NCBI GenBank assembly: GCA_002412775.1
Contig: DHVT01000011.1
Coordinates: 278,431-342,430 of the forward strand
Length of the DNA stretch: 64,000 nucleotides
Direction of reading: 5' to 3'
Origin: Firmicutes bacterium UBA5201
GTDB lineage: Bacteria > Bacillota > Clostridia > Peptostreptococcales > Acidaminobacteraceae
Shown: positions 53,395 to 63,321 of the stretch, in pieces
Position numbering within the stretch: the first letter of the stretch is position 1
Layout: each line of letters begins with the position of its first letter
Program-made: the position numbers and the translations under genes
Notes under the pieces: model-generated
What the model saw: the letters and a program-made list of their open reading frames with translations, nothing else
Database searches by the model: none
Told to the model about the DNA's origin: nothing

Positions 53395-54423
53395 TTGAAA
53401 GTTGCTGTAATCGCTTCAGGAAGCTGGGGAACTGCGTTATCAATGGTTCTGGCCGCCAATGGACACGATGTGGTCACTTGGGCTCGCGACGAAAAACAAA
53501 TCAAGGAAATCCTTAGGACAAGAAAAAACGAAAAGTACTTGCCAGGATTGGTCTTACCTGATGGAATAGATTTCACAAATGATATCAGTAAAGCTGTGGA
53601 AGGCGCACAGGTCATTTTATTCACTGTACCTTCCCAACACTACAGAAACACACTGCAAATGATGCTTGATCGAAATCTGATCAATTCTGATATGATTTTG
53701 GTAAACGTCTCAAAAGGTATTGATATGGAGACACTTGAGACACCTTCCCAAATCACTTCGCGATTGTTGCCTGAGGCCAAGTTTGTTGTGCTTTCAGGTC
53801 CGTCACATGCTGAAGAGGTGGCGTTGAAGTTGCCGACGGCTTTGGTATCAGCATCCAAATCAAGGGAACATGCTGAGTTTATCCAGGATATCTTCTCAAA
53901 TGAGTTTATGAGAATCTATACCAATCCGGATGTAATCGGTGTTGAAATCAGCGGGGCACTCAAGAATATTATCGCACTTGGTGCGGGAATCAGTGATGGC
54001 CTAGGTTTTGGGGATAACGCAAAAGCGGCACTCATTACCAGAGGAATCAATGAAATCGCACAATTGGGACTCGCAATGGGAGCTGAGGCGGATACATTCA
54101 AAGGACTGGCCGGAGTTGGTGATTTGATAGTCACATGTACAAGTATGCATTCACGAAACAGACGGTGTGGCATACTGATTGGAAAAGGAAAAAAATTGCA
54201 AGAGGCAATCGATACCATTGGAATGGTTGTTGAAGGCGCATATACAGTCAAGTCGGCATACCGACTCAAAGAGAAATACAATATTGAGATGCCGATCACC
54301 ACTGAACTTTATCGTGTACTTTATGAAGACAAGAATGCCAGGGAAGCAGTTTTGGATCTTATGACACGCAGTAAAAAGCATGAAATGGACGAATATGCGT
54401 CGAAAATGATCAACTGGCTTTAA
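53395..54423 (+). CDS. gpsA: Glycerol-3-phosphate dehydrogenase (NAD(P)+)
   Basis: 342 residues from TTG, after AAGGAGG. ASGSWGTALSMVLAANGHDV is the NAD(P)-binding loop, and SGPSHAEEVA and GVEISGALKNIIALGAGISDGLGFGDNAKAALITRG the catalytic and substrate-binding segments, with the catalytic Lys in ALKN. It makes sn-glycerol 3-phosphate for phospholipids from dihydroxyacetone phosphate. The acyltransferase PlsY, its usual neighbour, is not here. Confidence 0.96.
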   Translation: MKVAVIASGSWGTALSMVLAANGHDVVTWARDEKQIKEILRTRKNEKYLPGLVLPDGIDFTNDISKAVEGAQVILFTVPSQHYRNTLQMMLDRNLINSDMILVNVSKGIDMETLETPSQITSRLLPEAKFVVLSGPSHAEEVALKLPTALVSASKSREHAEFIQDIFSNEFMRIYTNPDVIGVEISGALKNIIALGAGISDGLGFGDNAKAALITRGINEIAQLGLAMGAEADTFKGLAGVGDLIVTCTSMHSRNRRCGILIGKGKKLQEAIDTIGMVVEGAYTVKSAYRLKEKYNIEMPITTELYRVLYEDKNAREAVLDLMTRSKKHEMDEYASKMINWL

Positions 54424-54436
54424 GAAGAGGTAGTGT

Positions 54437-55681
54437 ATGTCAGCACAAAAGATCAGAAAGAAGAAAAAACGGAGACCCAAATATGGACGCATTCTTTTTA
54501 GTTTGATATTTTTTGTGCTAATGGTTTATTTCATGATCAAACTGGGCATCGACATGTTTTTCAAAGAGCATATGACCTATTTGGTTTCAGTGGATACACT
54601 TAATATCGAAAAAGAATATAAAACCTTGATTTTGAGAAACGAGTTGGTGGTAGACACGGCAATAGCAGGGCAAATCACTTATTTCACAAGTGAGGGGACC
54701 TTCGTGACGAAGAATGATCAAGTCGCTGAAATTTTCAATGACGGATCGACATCGGAAATTGTGGAGGCCACTGAAAGAGAACTCAATCGAAAGCAAATAG
54801 AATTTGATTACAATTCACTTGCATATGATATTGAAAACATCAAAAATCAGATTCTGTTCAATTTGAAAAACCAGAAATTCGATGCCATATCCACGCACAA
54901 AAGAGATTTGATATTGAAATTCGAACGTCTCGACAAATTGCAGTCGGAAAACAAATTTTTATCCAATAGAATCGCTTCCTACTCTCAGCAAACCATCGGT
55001 GAGGGCAAACTGCTGGAAGGTCAGAAAAAAGCGATACTGGCGCCAGCCAGCGGCATTTTGACATATAAACTCGATGGTTATGAATCGTTCATCACCATTG
55101 ACAATCTCTACAATATCAATTACGAAGAAATCAGCAAAGTGGATATCACAGCCACATCAATCATCAAAAATAACACTGGACAGGACGGAACACTCTTTAA
55201 AATAGTGGACAATGCCACATACTATCTGGTGGCAATCATTCCAAACGAGGAAGTTGAAACTTATAAGAATGTACAAAAAATACTCGTTGAAATTGGATCG
55301 CAATCCCTTACAGGAGAAGTCTACGATGTGTTTACAGATGATCATCAGGCCGTTGTTGCGATAAGAATGAATGAGATTTTCGATGGTTTTTACAATCGCA
55401 GATGGATCGATGCCAATATAGTAAGAGAGAATTACCGTGGTCTTAAGGTTTATGTGGATTCCATCATCAATCTGGAAGGACAGCTCGGAGTGTATGCTGT
55501 CGAAAATGATCGACGTCTGAAATTTGTGCCCATCAAAATTTTGGGGTATGATGATCAAAGTGCGATAGTATACAACTCTCAGTTTTATGACACCGAAAAA
55601 GGTTTGGTCAGAAGCATAAAAACCAATCAGGAAGTTGTTAGAAATGCTCATAAATATAAAGCGGGAGACCGCATTGAATAG
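54437..55681 (+). CDS. HlyD-like membrane-anchored protein
   Basis: 414 residues. Very basic N-terminus (KIRKKKKRRPKYG), one membrane segment (about 21-42), then an extracytoplasmic domain with a split biotinyl-lipoyl-like region (AGQITYFTSEGTFVTKNDQVAEI and ILAPASGILTYKLDGYE) around a helical part (about 112-190). Such HlyD-like proteins stand directly before ylmE-sepF in Clostridia and probably act in envelope or division rather than in drug export, because no ABC or RND partner is nearby. Confidence 0.78.
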   Translation: MSAQKIRKKKKRRPKYGRILFSLIFFVLMVYFMIKLGIDMFFKEHMTYLVSVDTLNIEKEYKTLILRNELVVDTAIAGQITYFTSEGTFVTKNDQVAEIFNDGSTSEIVEATERELNRKQIEFDYNSLAYDIENIKNQILFNLKNQKFDAISTHKRDLILKFERLDKLQSENKFLSNRIASYSQQTIGEGKLLEGQKKAILAPASGILTYKLDGYESFITIDNLYNINYEEISKVDITATSIIKNNTGQDGTLFKIVDNATYYLVAIIPNEEVETYKNVQKILVEIGSQSLTGEVYDVFTDDHQAVVAIRMNEIFDGFYNRRWIDANIVRENYRGLKVYVDSIINLEGQLGVYAVENDRRLKFVPIKILGYDDQSAIVYNSQFYDTEKGLVRSIKTNQEVVRNAHKYKAGDRIE

Positions 55682-55690
55682 GAGGTCCCA

Positions 55691-56416
55691 GTGTCATATG
55701 ATTATTTGAAATCACATATTGTTGAAATCAAAGACGACATTCTCAAAATCTGCGACAGACTTGGTCGCGATCCGGATGAAGTGACTTTGATCGGGGTTAC
55801 CAAGACCTATGAGCCGGAAATCATCAATGCATCCATCGAAAAGGGAATAACGGACATCGCAGAAAACAGGGTTCAGGAAATCACTAGAAAATTTGATGAT
55901 ATCATTTATAAAGTACGATGGCATCTTATTGGACATTTACAGACAAATAAAGTAAAATATATTATAGACAAAGTTGATTTGATCCATTCCGTCGACAGTA
56001 TAAAACTTGCCGAGGAAATTCAAAACAGGGCTTCAAAAATCGAAAAGATCCAGGATGTACTGATTCAAGTGAATGTTGCAAACGAGATTCAAAAATACGG
56101 CATACCGGAAACAGAACTTCCAGGCGTTTTGGAGGCGGTTTCCAAAATGCCGAACATCAGAGTTTGTGGACTTATGAATATAGCACCTCTAGTAGATGAT
56201 CCTGAACTGTTACGAACGGATTTTCGAGAAATGAAGAAATTGTTTGATTCGTTATCTTCTTACTCATATTCCAATGTGATACCTCTCTATTTATCCATGG
56301 GCATGTCAGGCGACTATGAGGTAGCTTTGGAGGAAGGATCAAATATGATTAGGATAGGTACCAAAATTTATGGTGAGCGCATGGCGACGAAAAATAAGGA
56401 GGCTCATAATGGGTGA
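55691..56416 (+). CDS. ylmE: YggS/YlmE family PLP homeostasis protein
   Basis: 241 residues from GTG, after AGGAGG. IGVTKTYEPEII carries the PLP lysine, and WHLIGHLQTNKVK and SMGMSGDYEVALEEGSNMIRIGTKIYG are the YggS signatures. The protein binds pyridoxal phosphate and balances vitamin B6 vitamers. It overlaps sepF by eight bases, and the order ylmE-sepF-ylmG-ylmH-divIVA follows. Confidence 0.95.
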   Translation: MSYDYLKSHIVEIKDDILKICDRLGRDPDEVTLIGVTKTYEPEIINASIEKGITDIAENRVQEITRKFDDIIYKVRWHLIGHLQTNKVKYIIDKVDLIHSVDSIKLAEEIQNRASKIEKIQDVLIQVNVANEIQKYGIPETELPGVLEAVSKMPNIRVCGLMNIAPLVDDPELLRTDFREMKKLFDSLSSYSYSNVIPLYLSMGMSGDYEVALEEGSNMIRIGTKIYGERMATKNKEAHNG

Positions 56417-56903
56417 TAAATTTATTGACAAAATCAAGTTTTTTTGGGGCGTGGACACACAAGAGGAAGAAGATACCACTGAAGATTTTTACGACGAATT
56501 GAAACACAAAGATCTTGAGATCGAGGATTCTTACTCGTCAATTTCGGATTCATCCCAAAAATCAATCAATACCATCAAGACATCCAATAAAATATTGAAT
56601 ATCCATTCCAATTCACAAATGAATGTGGTGCTTTTTAATCCAAAGACTTTTGATGAATCCACAAATATTGTGGATACACTAAAGAGTCGTAGACCTGTTG
56701 TAATGAACATATCAGAATTGGATAAGGACTTGGGAAGAAAAATATTTGATTTTTGTTCAGGTGCCCTTTATGCCGTGGATGGTCATATACAACAAGTCGC
56801 CAAGGGTATTTTTATTTTGGCGCCACAAAATGTGGATATTACAGGGGATGTCATGAAAAAATCAGATAGCCCTGTCAGTGCTTGGTTGAAAGAAGAAGAA
56901 TAA
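56409..56903 (+). CDS. sepF: Cell division protein SepF
   Basis: 164 residues from ATG 56409, after AAGGAGG; an upstream in-frame ATG at 56370 is inside ylmE. N-terminal amphipathic membrane-binding helix (MGDKFIDKIKFFWG), an acidic linker, and the SepF core (about 75-150, with PVVMNISELDKDLGRKIFDFCSGALYAVDG). It binds the FtsZ tail and tethers the Z-ring, which matters more here because ftsA is absent from the cluster. Confidence 0.93.
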   Translation: MGDKFIDKIKFFWGVDTQEEEDTTEDFYDELKHKDLEIEDSYSSISDSSQKSINTIKTSNKILNIHSNSQMNVVLFNPKTFDESTNIVDTLKSRRPVVMNISELDKDLGRKIFDFCSGALYAVDGHIQQVAKGIFILAPQNVDITGDVMKKSDSPVSAWLKEEE

Positions 56904-56926
56904 TCATAGAAGAGGAAGGACTATAA

Positions 56927-57190
56927 ATGTTGGAATTGAAAGTAGCCATATATTATTTTTTACAGGTTGTCATGTATCTTGTATTTGCCAGAGCCATGTT
57001 GTCTTGGTTTGTAAGAGATCCCAAGAACCCATTGATGAAATTGCTGTTGACGCTCACTGAACCGATATTGGGACCAATCCGAGCTTTGTTGATCAAACTG
57101 AAAATCGGTGGCAACATGATAGATTTCAGCCCATTGGTTGCTCTTTTACTCATTCAGATGCTTAGTGCGATGGTACTTGGTTGGTTCTGA
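56927..57190 (+). CDS. ylmG: YggT family membrane protein (YlmG)
   Basis: 87 residues with two hydrophobic segments. FARAMLSWFVRDPKNP and LTEPILGPIR are the YggT hallmarks. The family is linked to division and membrane organisation; precise role unknown. The stop overlaps the next start (TGATG). Confidence 0.92.
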   Translation: MLELKVAIYYFLQVVMYLVFARAMLSWFVRDPKNPLMKLLLTLTEPILGPIRALLIKLKIGGNMIDFSPLVALLLIQMLSAMVLGWF

Positions 57191-57981
57191 TGAACAAACA
57201 AGGTATTTTAAATCACTATAAGGATTTTATTGACTCAGAAGGTGTTTTTCTCAAGACTCTGGATCAATTGAGTGATGCGGTAACGTACTTTGAACCACAA
57301 ATGACTGATTTTCTGAGTCCCGATTTGGCTTTTATTTTTGATCGTATCGCTAAAGAAGACGGACAAGTCAAAATTGAAAAAAATGGCGGATTTGAAAATG
57401 CTGAACGGGTGAAACTATGTTTTTACCCTTCTTTTTTAGATGTCATACCTTTTGAGGAGCATATTTCTGTTCTTCAGATAGACTATAATGACAAATTCAA
57501 TAAACTCGAGCACAAAGATGCGCTTGGCGCATTGATGGCAATGGGAATCCAAAGAAAAAAAATAGGAGACATCGTTGTTTCTGAGAGTGCCTTGCAAGTT
57601 GCAATCGACAGTTCGCTTGAATCCTATCTCTTGGCTTCCATTGACAAAATCGGTAGAGCCGGTGTAAAGGTGAAAGTCGTTTCAACGGACTCCTTGTTCG
57701 ATAAGCAAATTGAATATAGGAAAGTAGTAGGCACCGTCAAGTCGATTCGTTTGGATAGTATAGTGGCAATGGGGCTTAATTTATCAAGAAGTGAATCGCA
57801 GAAGTTGATTGGTTCGGAGTTAGTGAAGGTGAATCATCGCGTACAGATCAATACATCACTTGAGCTTAAAGTCGGTGACTTGATTTCTGTGAGAAAGCAC
57901 GGTCGATTTATTGTTGAAAGTATTCTAGGACAAACAAAAAAAGACAGAACAAGAGTGGAATTATCATTTTATTCAAGATAA
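57190..57981 (+). CDS. ylmH: YlmH-like RNA-binding protein with S4 domain
   Basis: 263 residues from ATG 57190 (an in-frame longer frame starts at 57181). N-terminal YlmH domain, and an S4 RNA-binding domain (about 185-245, with RLDSIVAMGLNLSRSESQKLI). YlmH has been tied to the ribosome rescue and division locus. It overlaps ylmG by one base and is followed after 19 bases by divIVA. Confidence 0.92.
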   Translation: MNKQGILNHYKDFIDSEGVFLKTLDQLSDAVTYFEPQMTDFLSPDLAFIFDRIAKEDGQVKIEKNGGFENAERVKLCFYPSFLDVIPFEEHISVLQIDYNDKFNKLEHKDALGALMAMGIQRKKIGDIVVSESALQVAIDSSLESYLLASIDKIGRAGVKVKVVSTDSLFDKQIEYRKVVGTVKSIRLDSIVAMGLNLSRSESQKLIGSELVKVNHRVQINTSLELKVGDLISVRKHGRFIVESILGQTKKDRTRVELSFYSR

Positions 57982-58000
57982 AGGATCACAGGAGGCTGTT

Positions 58001-58453
58001 ATGTTGACACCATTAGATATTCAAAATAAACATTTTTCAAAAACAATCAGAGGTTTTAGTGAGACTGAAGTCGAAGAGTACTTGGGACTTGTAGTCCGCA
58101 GTATGGAAGATTTGATTCTCGTGAACATCGATACGACCGCAAAAATCACGGAGCTTGAAAATGAGCTTTCCAGATACAAAAGTATGGAGAGAACAATCAA
58201 TGAAGCCATGATCTTGGCACAAAAAACGTCCGAGGATATGGTGCACAACGCTTCAGAAAAATCAAGCTATATCATTGAGCGCGCAGAGGATCAAGCCAAA
58301 AAAATCATGAATGACGCAAACAACGAAGTGCTCGATATTCTCAAACGTCATGAAGCCGCCAAGTTGGAACTTAAAGCATTTCAGACCAAATTCAAAGTGC
58401 TTTTGGAATCACAACTCAAACTTGTTGATGAAATGATTGTAAGTATTGAATAA
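58001..58453 (+). CDS. divIVA: DivIVA family protein
   Basis: 150 residues. LTPLDIQNKHFSKTIRGFSETEVEEYLG is the membrane-curvature-binding N-terminus; a long coiled coil follows (about 30-150, with ELENELSRYKSMERTINEA). It localises to septum and poles and recruits partners. AGGAGG precedes the start. Last gene of the ylm group. Confidence 0.95.
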   Translation: MLTPLDIQNKHFSKTIRGFSETEVEEYLGLVVRSMEDLILVNIDTTAKITELENELSRYKSMERTINEAMILAQKTSEDMVHNASEKSSYIIERAEDQAKKIMNDANNEVLDILKRHEAAKLELKAFQTKFKVLLESQLKLVDEMIVSIE

Positions 58454-58456
58454 AGG

Positions 58457-58485
58457 TTGACGTCGATAAGACCTTCCGTTATAAT
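58457..58485 (+). promoter_or_regulatory. Promoter of the ileS T-box transcript
   Basis: TTGACG (58457-58462), a 17-base spacer, and TATAAT (58480-58485). Confidence 0.8.
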
Positions 58486-58491
58486 AGTTAT

Positions 58492-58733
58492 CAAATGTAT
58501 AAAAAAAGCAATGATTGGGACAAGTAAGCCCTATGTCGCTTAAGAGAGCTCGTGGTTGGTGTGAACGAGCAGTGGACATATCGCCCAAGATCACCCATAG
58601 TCATCGACGTGAACCACTAGTAACGTCGGTCGGTTAGATACCGTTATCATGTTTGAGAGACACTATTGTGTAATTTGGGTGGTACCGCGGAATATCCGTC
58701 CCATAGCTTTAAGCTATGGGATTTTTATTTTTT
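58492..58733 (+). promoter_or_regulatory. T-box riboswitch (isoleucine) controlling ileS
   Basis: Leader RNA of about 240 bases filling the gap between divIVA and ileS. The T-box sequence TGGGTGGTACCGCGG ends at 58690. A terminator follows: CCCATAGCTT (58700-58709) with AAGCTATGGG (58711-58720), then a T run. In stem I, the lower helix pairs ATGATTGGG with CCCATAGTCAT, and ATC at 58590-58592 is the best specifier, coding for isoleucine. Uncharged tRNA-Ile is expected to prevent termination. Confidence 0.93.
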
Positions 58734-58761
58734 TGAAATCAGAGATGAAAGGAAGACTATT

Positions 58762-61700
58762 ATGGGTTATAAGGAGCTTGGAAAACACGCGATAGCGGAC
58801 AATGAAAAAAACGTGCGAGAATATTGGGAGGAAATTGACCTTCTAAAATTGAGCATCGACAGCAGAGAAGGAGAAAAACCATTTATCTTCTATGAAGGTC
58901 CTCCAACTGCAAATGGCAAACCAGGGATCCATCACGTTCTTGCTAGAGCACTTAAGGATGCGGTATGCCGTTATAAAACCATGCAAGGGTATCAAGTCAA
59001 GAGAAAAGCCGGATGGGATACACATGGCTTGCCTGTGGAAATCGAAGTTGAAAAACGTCTTAATCTTAATGACAAGACCGCAATAGAAGCCTATGGCATC
59101 GAAAACTTCAACCATGCATGCAAAGCTTCAGTATTTGAGTATGAGGATCTCTGGAGAGAAATGACCAAGAAGATGGCATATCTCATAGATTTGGACAACC
59201 CCTATATCACACTGGAAAATGACTATATTGAAAGTGAATGGTGGATTCTTGATAAATTTTTCAAGGAAGACTATATCTATGAAGGCCACAAAATTTTACC
59301 TTACTGTCCAAGATGTGGTACTGGACTCGCTTCCCATGAAGTGGCTCAGGGATACCAAGAAATAAAGACGGTGACGGTGTATGTGAAATTCAAAAGGAAA
59401 GACCATGATGAGTACTTCCTGGTTTGGACGACCACACCTTGGACATTAGCGTCCAACGTTGCAATCACTGTCAATCCAAATGAGACCTATGTCAAAGTTC
59501 GCAATAACGGAGAAGTGTTGTATGTTGAAAAAAATCTTGCGCCTTCAGTTCTTGAAGGAGAATTTGAAATCATAGAGGAAATGAAAGGTAAAGAACTGGA
59601 ATACATGGAATACGACCAGCTGATGCCTTTTGTCGCTGTGGACAAAAAAGCGTTTTTTGTGACTTGCGCTGATTATGTGACTGTGGAAGATGGAACCGGT
59701 ATCGTGCATACCGCACCTGCATTTGGTGAAGACGACTATAATACTGGCGTCAAATACGATTTGCCTGTGGTTCAACCCGTGGACGAAGAGGGTAAATATA
59801 CTGAGACGCCATGGAAAGGCACTTTTGTAATTGATGCGGACCCTGAAATTGTGAATTGGCTCGCAGAGAATGGCATACTCTACAGAAAACAGAAAATGGA
59901 GCACAATTATCCGCATTGCTGGCGTTGCAGAACTCCACTCCTTTATTATGCAAAACCGAGCTGGTATATTGAAATGACCAAGCTTAAAGATCAACTGATC
60001 GCCAACAACAATTCCGTCAACTGGTTCCCGGACTATGTCGGAGAAAAAAGATTTGGCAACTGGCTTGAAAACCTCAACGATTGGGCTATTTCAAGAAGCC
60101 GTTATTGGGGAACTCCACTGAATATCTGGAAATGTGATTGTGGACATTTGACCACAGTGGCGTCCAGACAAGAGTTAAAAGACAGAGCGATTGAAGACAT
60201 TGATATCAACATAGAATTGCATAGACCTTATGTGGACGATGTCCACTTGCCATGTGACAAATGTGGTGGAACGATGAACAGAGTTCCGGATGTAATAGAT
60301 TGCTGGTTCGACAGTGGTGCAATGCCTTTTGCTCAACACCATTATCCATTTGAGAACAAAGAAGAATTCGATACGTTATTCCCTTCAGATTTTATTTGCG
60401 AGGGGATCGACCAAACAAGAGGATGGTTTTATTCTCTGATTGCGATCAGTACGTTTGTAATGGGTGTGTCTCCTTATAAAAATGTTCTTGTCAACGACTT
60501 GGTACTCGACAAGGACGGTAAGAAGATGTCCAAATCCAGAGGCAACACAGTAGATGCATTCGAACTTCTAGACAATTACGGTGCTGACGTCGTGAGATGG
60601 TATCTGTATTATGTTTCACCTGCATGGACTCCAACCAAATTTGATGAGGAGGGTTTGATTGAAGTCTCATCCAAATTCTTTGGAACCATCAAGAATGTGT
60701 ACAACTTCTTCACACTTTATGCCAACACCGACAATATCGATGCAAAATCTTTCAACGTTCCTGTCGAGGAAAGACCGGAGCTCGATCAATGGATCATTTC
60801 AAAACTCAATACATTGATCAAAGGTGTCAATGCTGACCTTGCTGTGTTCGATTCCACAAAAGCGGTTAGAAAAATGCAGATATTTGTCAGTGAGGATTTG
60901 TCCAACTGGTACATCAGAAGGTCCAGAAGAAGATTCTGGGAATCGGATTTATCAAGTGACAAGATGTCAGTTTATAACACGACTTATGAAGTGCTGGTAG
61001 CGGTTTGTCAACTCGCAGCACCATTTGCACCATTTTTGACTGAAGAAATTTATCGCAATTTGACAGGCGAAGTCTCTGTTCATATCAGCAAATATCCTGA
61101 AGCGGATGAATCTTTGATCAAGGTGCGTGTCGAAGAGCGTATGGACCTGATCAGAGAACTCGTTACACTTGGACGTGCTGCTAGAGAATCTGTAAAGATC
61201 AAAGTCAGACAACCTATTTCAGAAGTGATTGTAGATGGAAAATATGAGGAATTGATTTCTGACCTTGTGCCTTTGATTGAAGAGGAGCTCAATGTCAAGC
61301 ATGTCAAGTTCACAAAAGATTTGCCTGAATATATGAATTTCCAGCTCAAGCCAAACTTTAAAGTGCTTGGACCTGTCATCGGCAATAAAATGGGTGCATT
61401 CGGCAAGGCATTATCCGCACTGGACCCTCAAGTATACGCCATGTCCTTTGAGGCAGGTGAGACGGTCGATCTGGATCTAGGAGATGAGGTATTCAGTGCC
61501 ACAAGTGAGCACGTACTTGTCAACATTACCGCAAAAGAAGGATTTACTGTCAAGATGGAGAACAACCGATTCATCATATTGGATACCCATCTGACTGATG
61601 AGTTGATCACAGAAGGATATGCTCGTGAAATGATTTCCAGAATTCAACAAATGAGAAAATCCAATGACTTTGAAATGATGGATCAAATCAAAATATTCTA

Positions 61701-61866
61701 TAAGGCTCCTGAAGTCTTTAAAGCGGCTGTTGTCAAGCATGCAGACTATATTATGTCGGAGACTTTGGGTGTTGAGCTGAGTGACGCGGAATCAAAAGAA
61801 TACGAAACCCATAGCCTCAATGGCCATGATGTCATGCTTTATCTTGAACGCATAAAACAGAATTAG
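58762..61866 (+). CDS. ileS: Isoleucyl-tRNA synthetase, type 2
   Basis: 1034 residues from ATG 58762, behind AAAGGAAG; the frame is open 5' into the T-box region, which is not coding. The HIGH motif is the PGIHHV type of IleRS2, and the KMSKS motif is intact (KKMSKSRGN). A long C-terminal region with anticodon-binding domain follows, and CPRC/CDKC pairs are present. It charges tRNA-Ile. The IHH form and the length (about 1035) mark the second class of IleRS, often less sensitive to mupirocin. Confidence 0.96.
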   Translation: MGYKELGKHAIADNEKNVREYWEEIDLLKLSIDSREGEKPFIFYEGPPTANGKPGIHHVLARALKDAVCRYKTMQGYQVKRKAGWDTHGLPVEIEVEKRLNLNDKTAIEAYGIENFNHACKASVFEYEDLWREMTKKMAYLIDLDNPYITLENDYIESEWWILDKFFKEDYIYEGHKILPYCPRCGTGLASHEVAQGYQEIKTVTVYVKFKRKDHDEYFLVWTTTPWTLASNVAITVNPNETYVKVRNNGEVLYVEKNLAPSVLEGEFEIIEEMKGKELEYMEYDQLMPFVAVDKKAFFVTCADYVTVEDGTGIVHTAPAFGEDDYNTGVKYDLPVVQPVDEEGKYTETPWKGTFVIDADPEIVNWLAENGILYRKQKMEHNYPHCWRCRTPLLYYAKPSWYIEMTKLKDQLIANNNSVNWFPDYVGEKRFGNWLENLNDWAISRSRYWGTPLNIWKCDCGHLTTVASRQELKDRAIEDIDINIELHRPYVDDVHLPCDKCGGTMNRVPDVIDCWFDSGAMPFAQHHYPFENKEEFDTLFPSDFICEGIDQTRGWFYSLIAISTFVMGVSPYKNVLVNDLVLDKDGKKMSKSRGNTVDAFELLDNYGADVVRWYLYYVSPAWTPTKFDEEGLIEVSSKFFGTIKNVYNFFTLYANTDNIDAKSFNVPVEERPELDQWIISKLNTLIKGVNADLAVFDSTKAVRKMQIFVSEDLSNWYIRRSRRRFWESDLSSDKMSVYNTTYEVLVAVCQLAAPFAPFLTEEIYRNLTGEVSVHISKYPEADESLIKVRVEERMDLIRELVTLGRAARESVKIKVRQPISEVIVDGKYEELISDLVPLIEEELNVKHVKFTKDLPEYMNFQLKPNFKVLGPVIGNKMGAFGKALSALDPQVYAMSFEAGETVDLDLGDEVFSATSEHVLVNITAKEGFTVKMENNRFIILDTHLTDELITEGYAREMISRIQQMRKSNDFEMMDQIKIFYKAPEVFKAAVVKHADYIMSETLGVELSDAESKEYETHSLNGHDVMLYLERIKQN

Positions 61867-61881
61867 TGAAACATCAAAAAG

Positions 61882-61912
61882 TAAGCAGAAAGTAAAATTT
61901 CTGCTTATTTTT
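61882..61912 (+). terminator. Terminator after ileS
   Basis: TAAGCAGAAA (61882-61891) and TTTCTGCTTA (61898-61907), perfect, then T's. Confidence 0.88.
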
Positions 61913-61980
61913 TTAAATTCTGATTGAAATGTCAAAATTGGTTCATATATAGTATATAGTATATAACGAGGGGAGGAGAA

Positions 61981-63321
61981 ATGATGAAAATTAAAAATTA
62001 CATTGAAGCAAGCGAGATGGAAATTATCAATGATTTGTCTGCATTGATCAAGATCCCCAGTGTTATTGATGAAATGGACCTTGAAAAGCCATTTGGAAAG
62101 CCTATTGACGATGCGCTCAAGTGGACACTGAACAAATTTGAGAAGATAGGCATGAAGACATTTTATGATCCCAAAGGTTATTATGGGTATGCGGAAATCG
62201 GTGAAGGTAGTGAACTGATCGGTATACTTGCCCACGTTGACGTGGTACCAAGCGGTGATGAGGACAATTGGACCTTCCCTCCCTTCGAAGGCATTCTTAA
62301 TGGCGGAAAATTGTATGGTAGAGGTTCTACGGATGACAAAGGTCCGATCATCGCCATATTGTATGCCTTGAAGGCTTTGATTGACAATGGCATCAAGTTC
62401 AACAAGCGTGTCAGGGTAATTATCGGAACAGATGAGGAAAATCAATGGAGAGGCATATGCCATTACATGCGGGATGAAGAAATACCGGACTACGGCTTTA
62501 CACCGGATTCCGACTTCCCGGTCATCTACGCGGAGAAGGGTCTTTTACAAGTGAAGCTTAAATCGGATTTAAAATCCAAAATCCGAATCAAAGGTGGGAA
62601 CGCAATGAATTCCGTGCCTGAATCGGCGACATATCATGGCAGTCATCTGTACAAATTGGAAAAACAACTCAAAAAAATGGGATTCGATCATGAAATTGAT
62701 AATGATGAGCTTTATGTCATCGGGAAAAGTGCCCACTCAGCAAAACCCCAATTGGGAGTCAATGCGGTGACCCGGATGGTGATGGCCCTTAAAGAGTTGG
62801 GACTGGATACCCCAGCTGTCGATTTTATCGCTGAAAAAATAGCGCTGACAACAAATGGTGAACTCATTTTTGGAAGTTGCGAAGATGAACCTTCTGGGAA
62901 ATTGACAATATCAGTCAACCAAATTGACGTCAGTAAATATGGAGAAGTTATTGGAATGGATATACGCATTCCAGTGACAATAGATAAAAAATTCATCTCA
63001 TTGGGGCTCAAGAGAGTCGCTGAGAAGTATGGGCTCAAATATGAGGAGCTGGACTATCTCGAACCTGTTTACCTTTCCAAGGAACATCCTTTGATTCAAA
63101 CACTGAAAAGTGTTTATGAAGAGGAAACAGGTCTTGATGGCACTCCTATTGCTACCGGTGGAGCTACTTACGCAAGATCGATGAAAAACTGTGTCGCATT
63201 CGGACCTAATTTTCCAGGAAGCACCAAAATTGCACATCAAACGGATGAGTTCATAGAAATCAATGCATTGATCAAATGCACTCAGATTTATGCCAAAGCG
63301 ATAGAGAGGATGATTGGATGA
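61981..63321 (+). CDS. M20 family dipeptidase (PepV type)
   Basis: 446 residues from ATG 61981 (GGGGAGG upstream; 61984 is an equally possible start). HVDVVPSGDEDNW contains the first metal ligand, GSTDDKGP the bridging aspartate, and GTDEENQW the catalytic and ligand glutamates of the M20 fold. PepV releases amino acids from dipeptides in the cytoplasm. It overlaps the following gene by four bases. Confidence 0.9.
   Translation: MMKIKNYIEASEMEIINDLSALIKIPSVIDEMDLEKPFGKPIDDALKWTLNKFEKIGMKTFYDPKGYYGYAEIGEGSELIGILAHVDVVPSGDEDNWTFPPFEGILNGGKLYGRGSTDDKGPIIAILYALKALIDNGIKFNKRVRVIIGTDEENQWRGICHYMRDEEIPDYGFTPDSDFPVIYAEKGLLQVKLKSDLKSKIRIKGGNAMNSVPESATYHGSHLYKLEKQLKKMGFDHEIDNDELYVIGKSAHSAKPQLGVNAVTRMVMALKELGLDTPAVDFIAEKIALTTNGELIFGSCEDEPSGKLTISVNQIDVSKYGEVIGMDIRIPVTIDKKFISLGLKRVAEKYGLKYEELDYLEPVYLSKEHPLIQTLKSVYEEETGLDGTPIATGGATYARSMKNCVAFGPNFPGSTKIAHQTDEFIEINALIKCTQIYAKAIERMIG

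Noticed and set aside
52884..53624. Long minus-strand frame of 246 codons opposite the acidic gene and gpsA
   Set aside because: It lies across the ends of der and gpsA and the GAT-rich tract; it has Ile/Val runs created by the reverse of Asp codons and no ribosome site.
58666..58761. N-terminal extension of IleRS
   Set aside because: These codons are the T-box and terminator; the proper start at 58762 has its own ribosome site.
61945..61966. Promoter from the ATATAGTATATAGTATATAA stretch before the PepV-type gene
   Set aside because: The tract is repetitive and several -10 boxes are equally likely; no single promoter could be supported.
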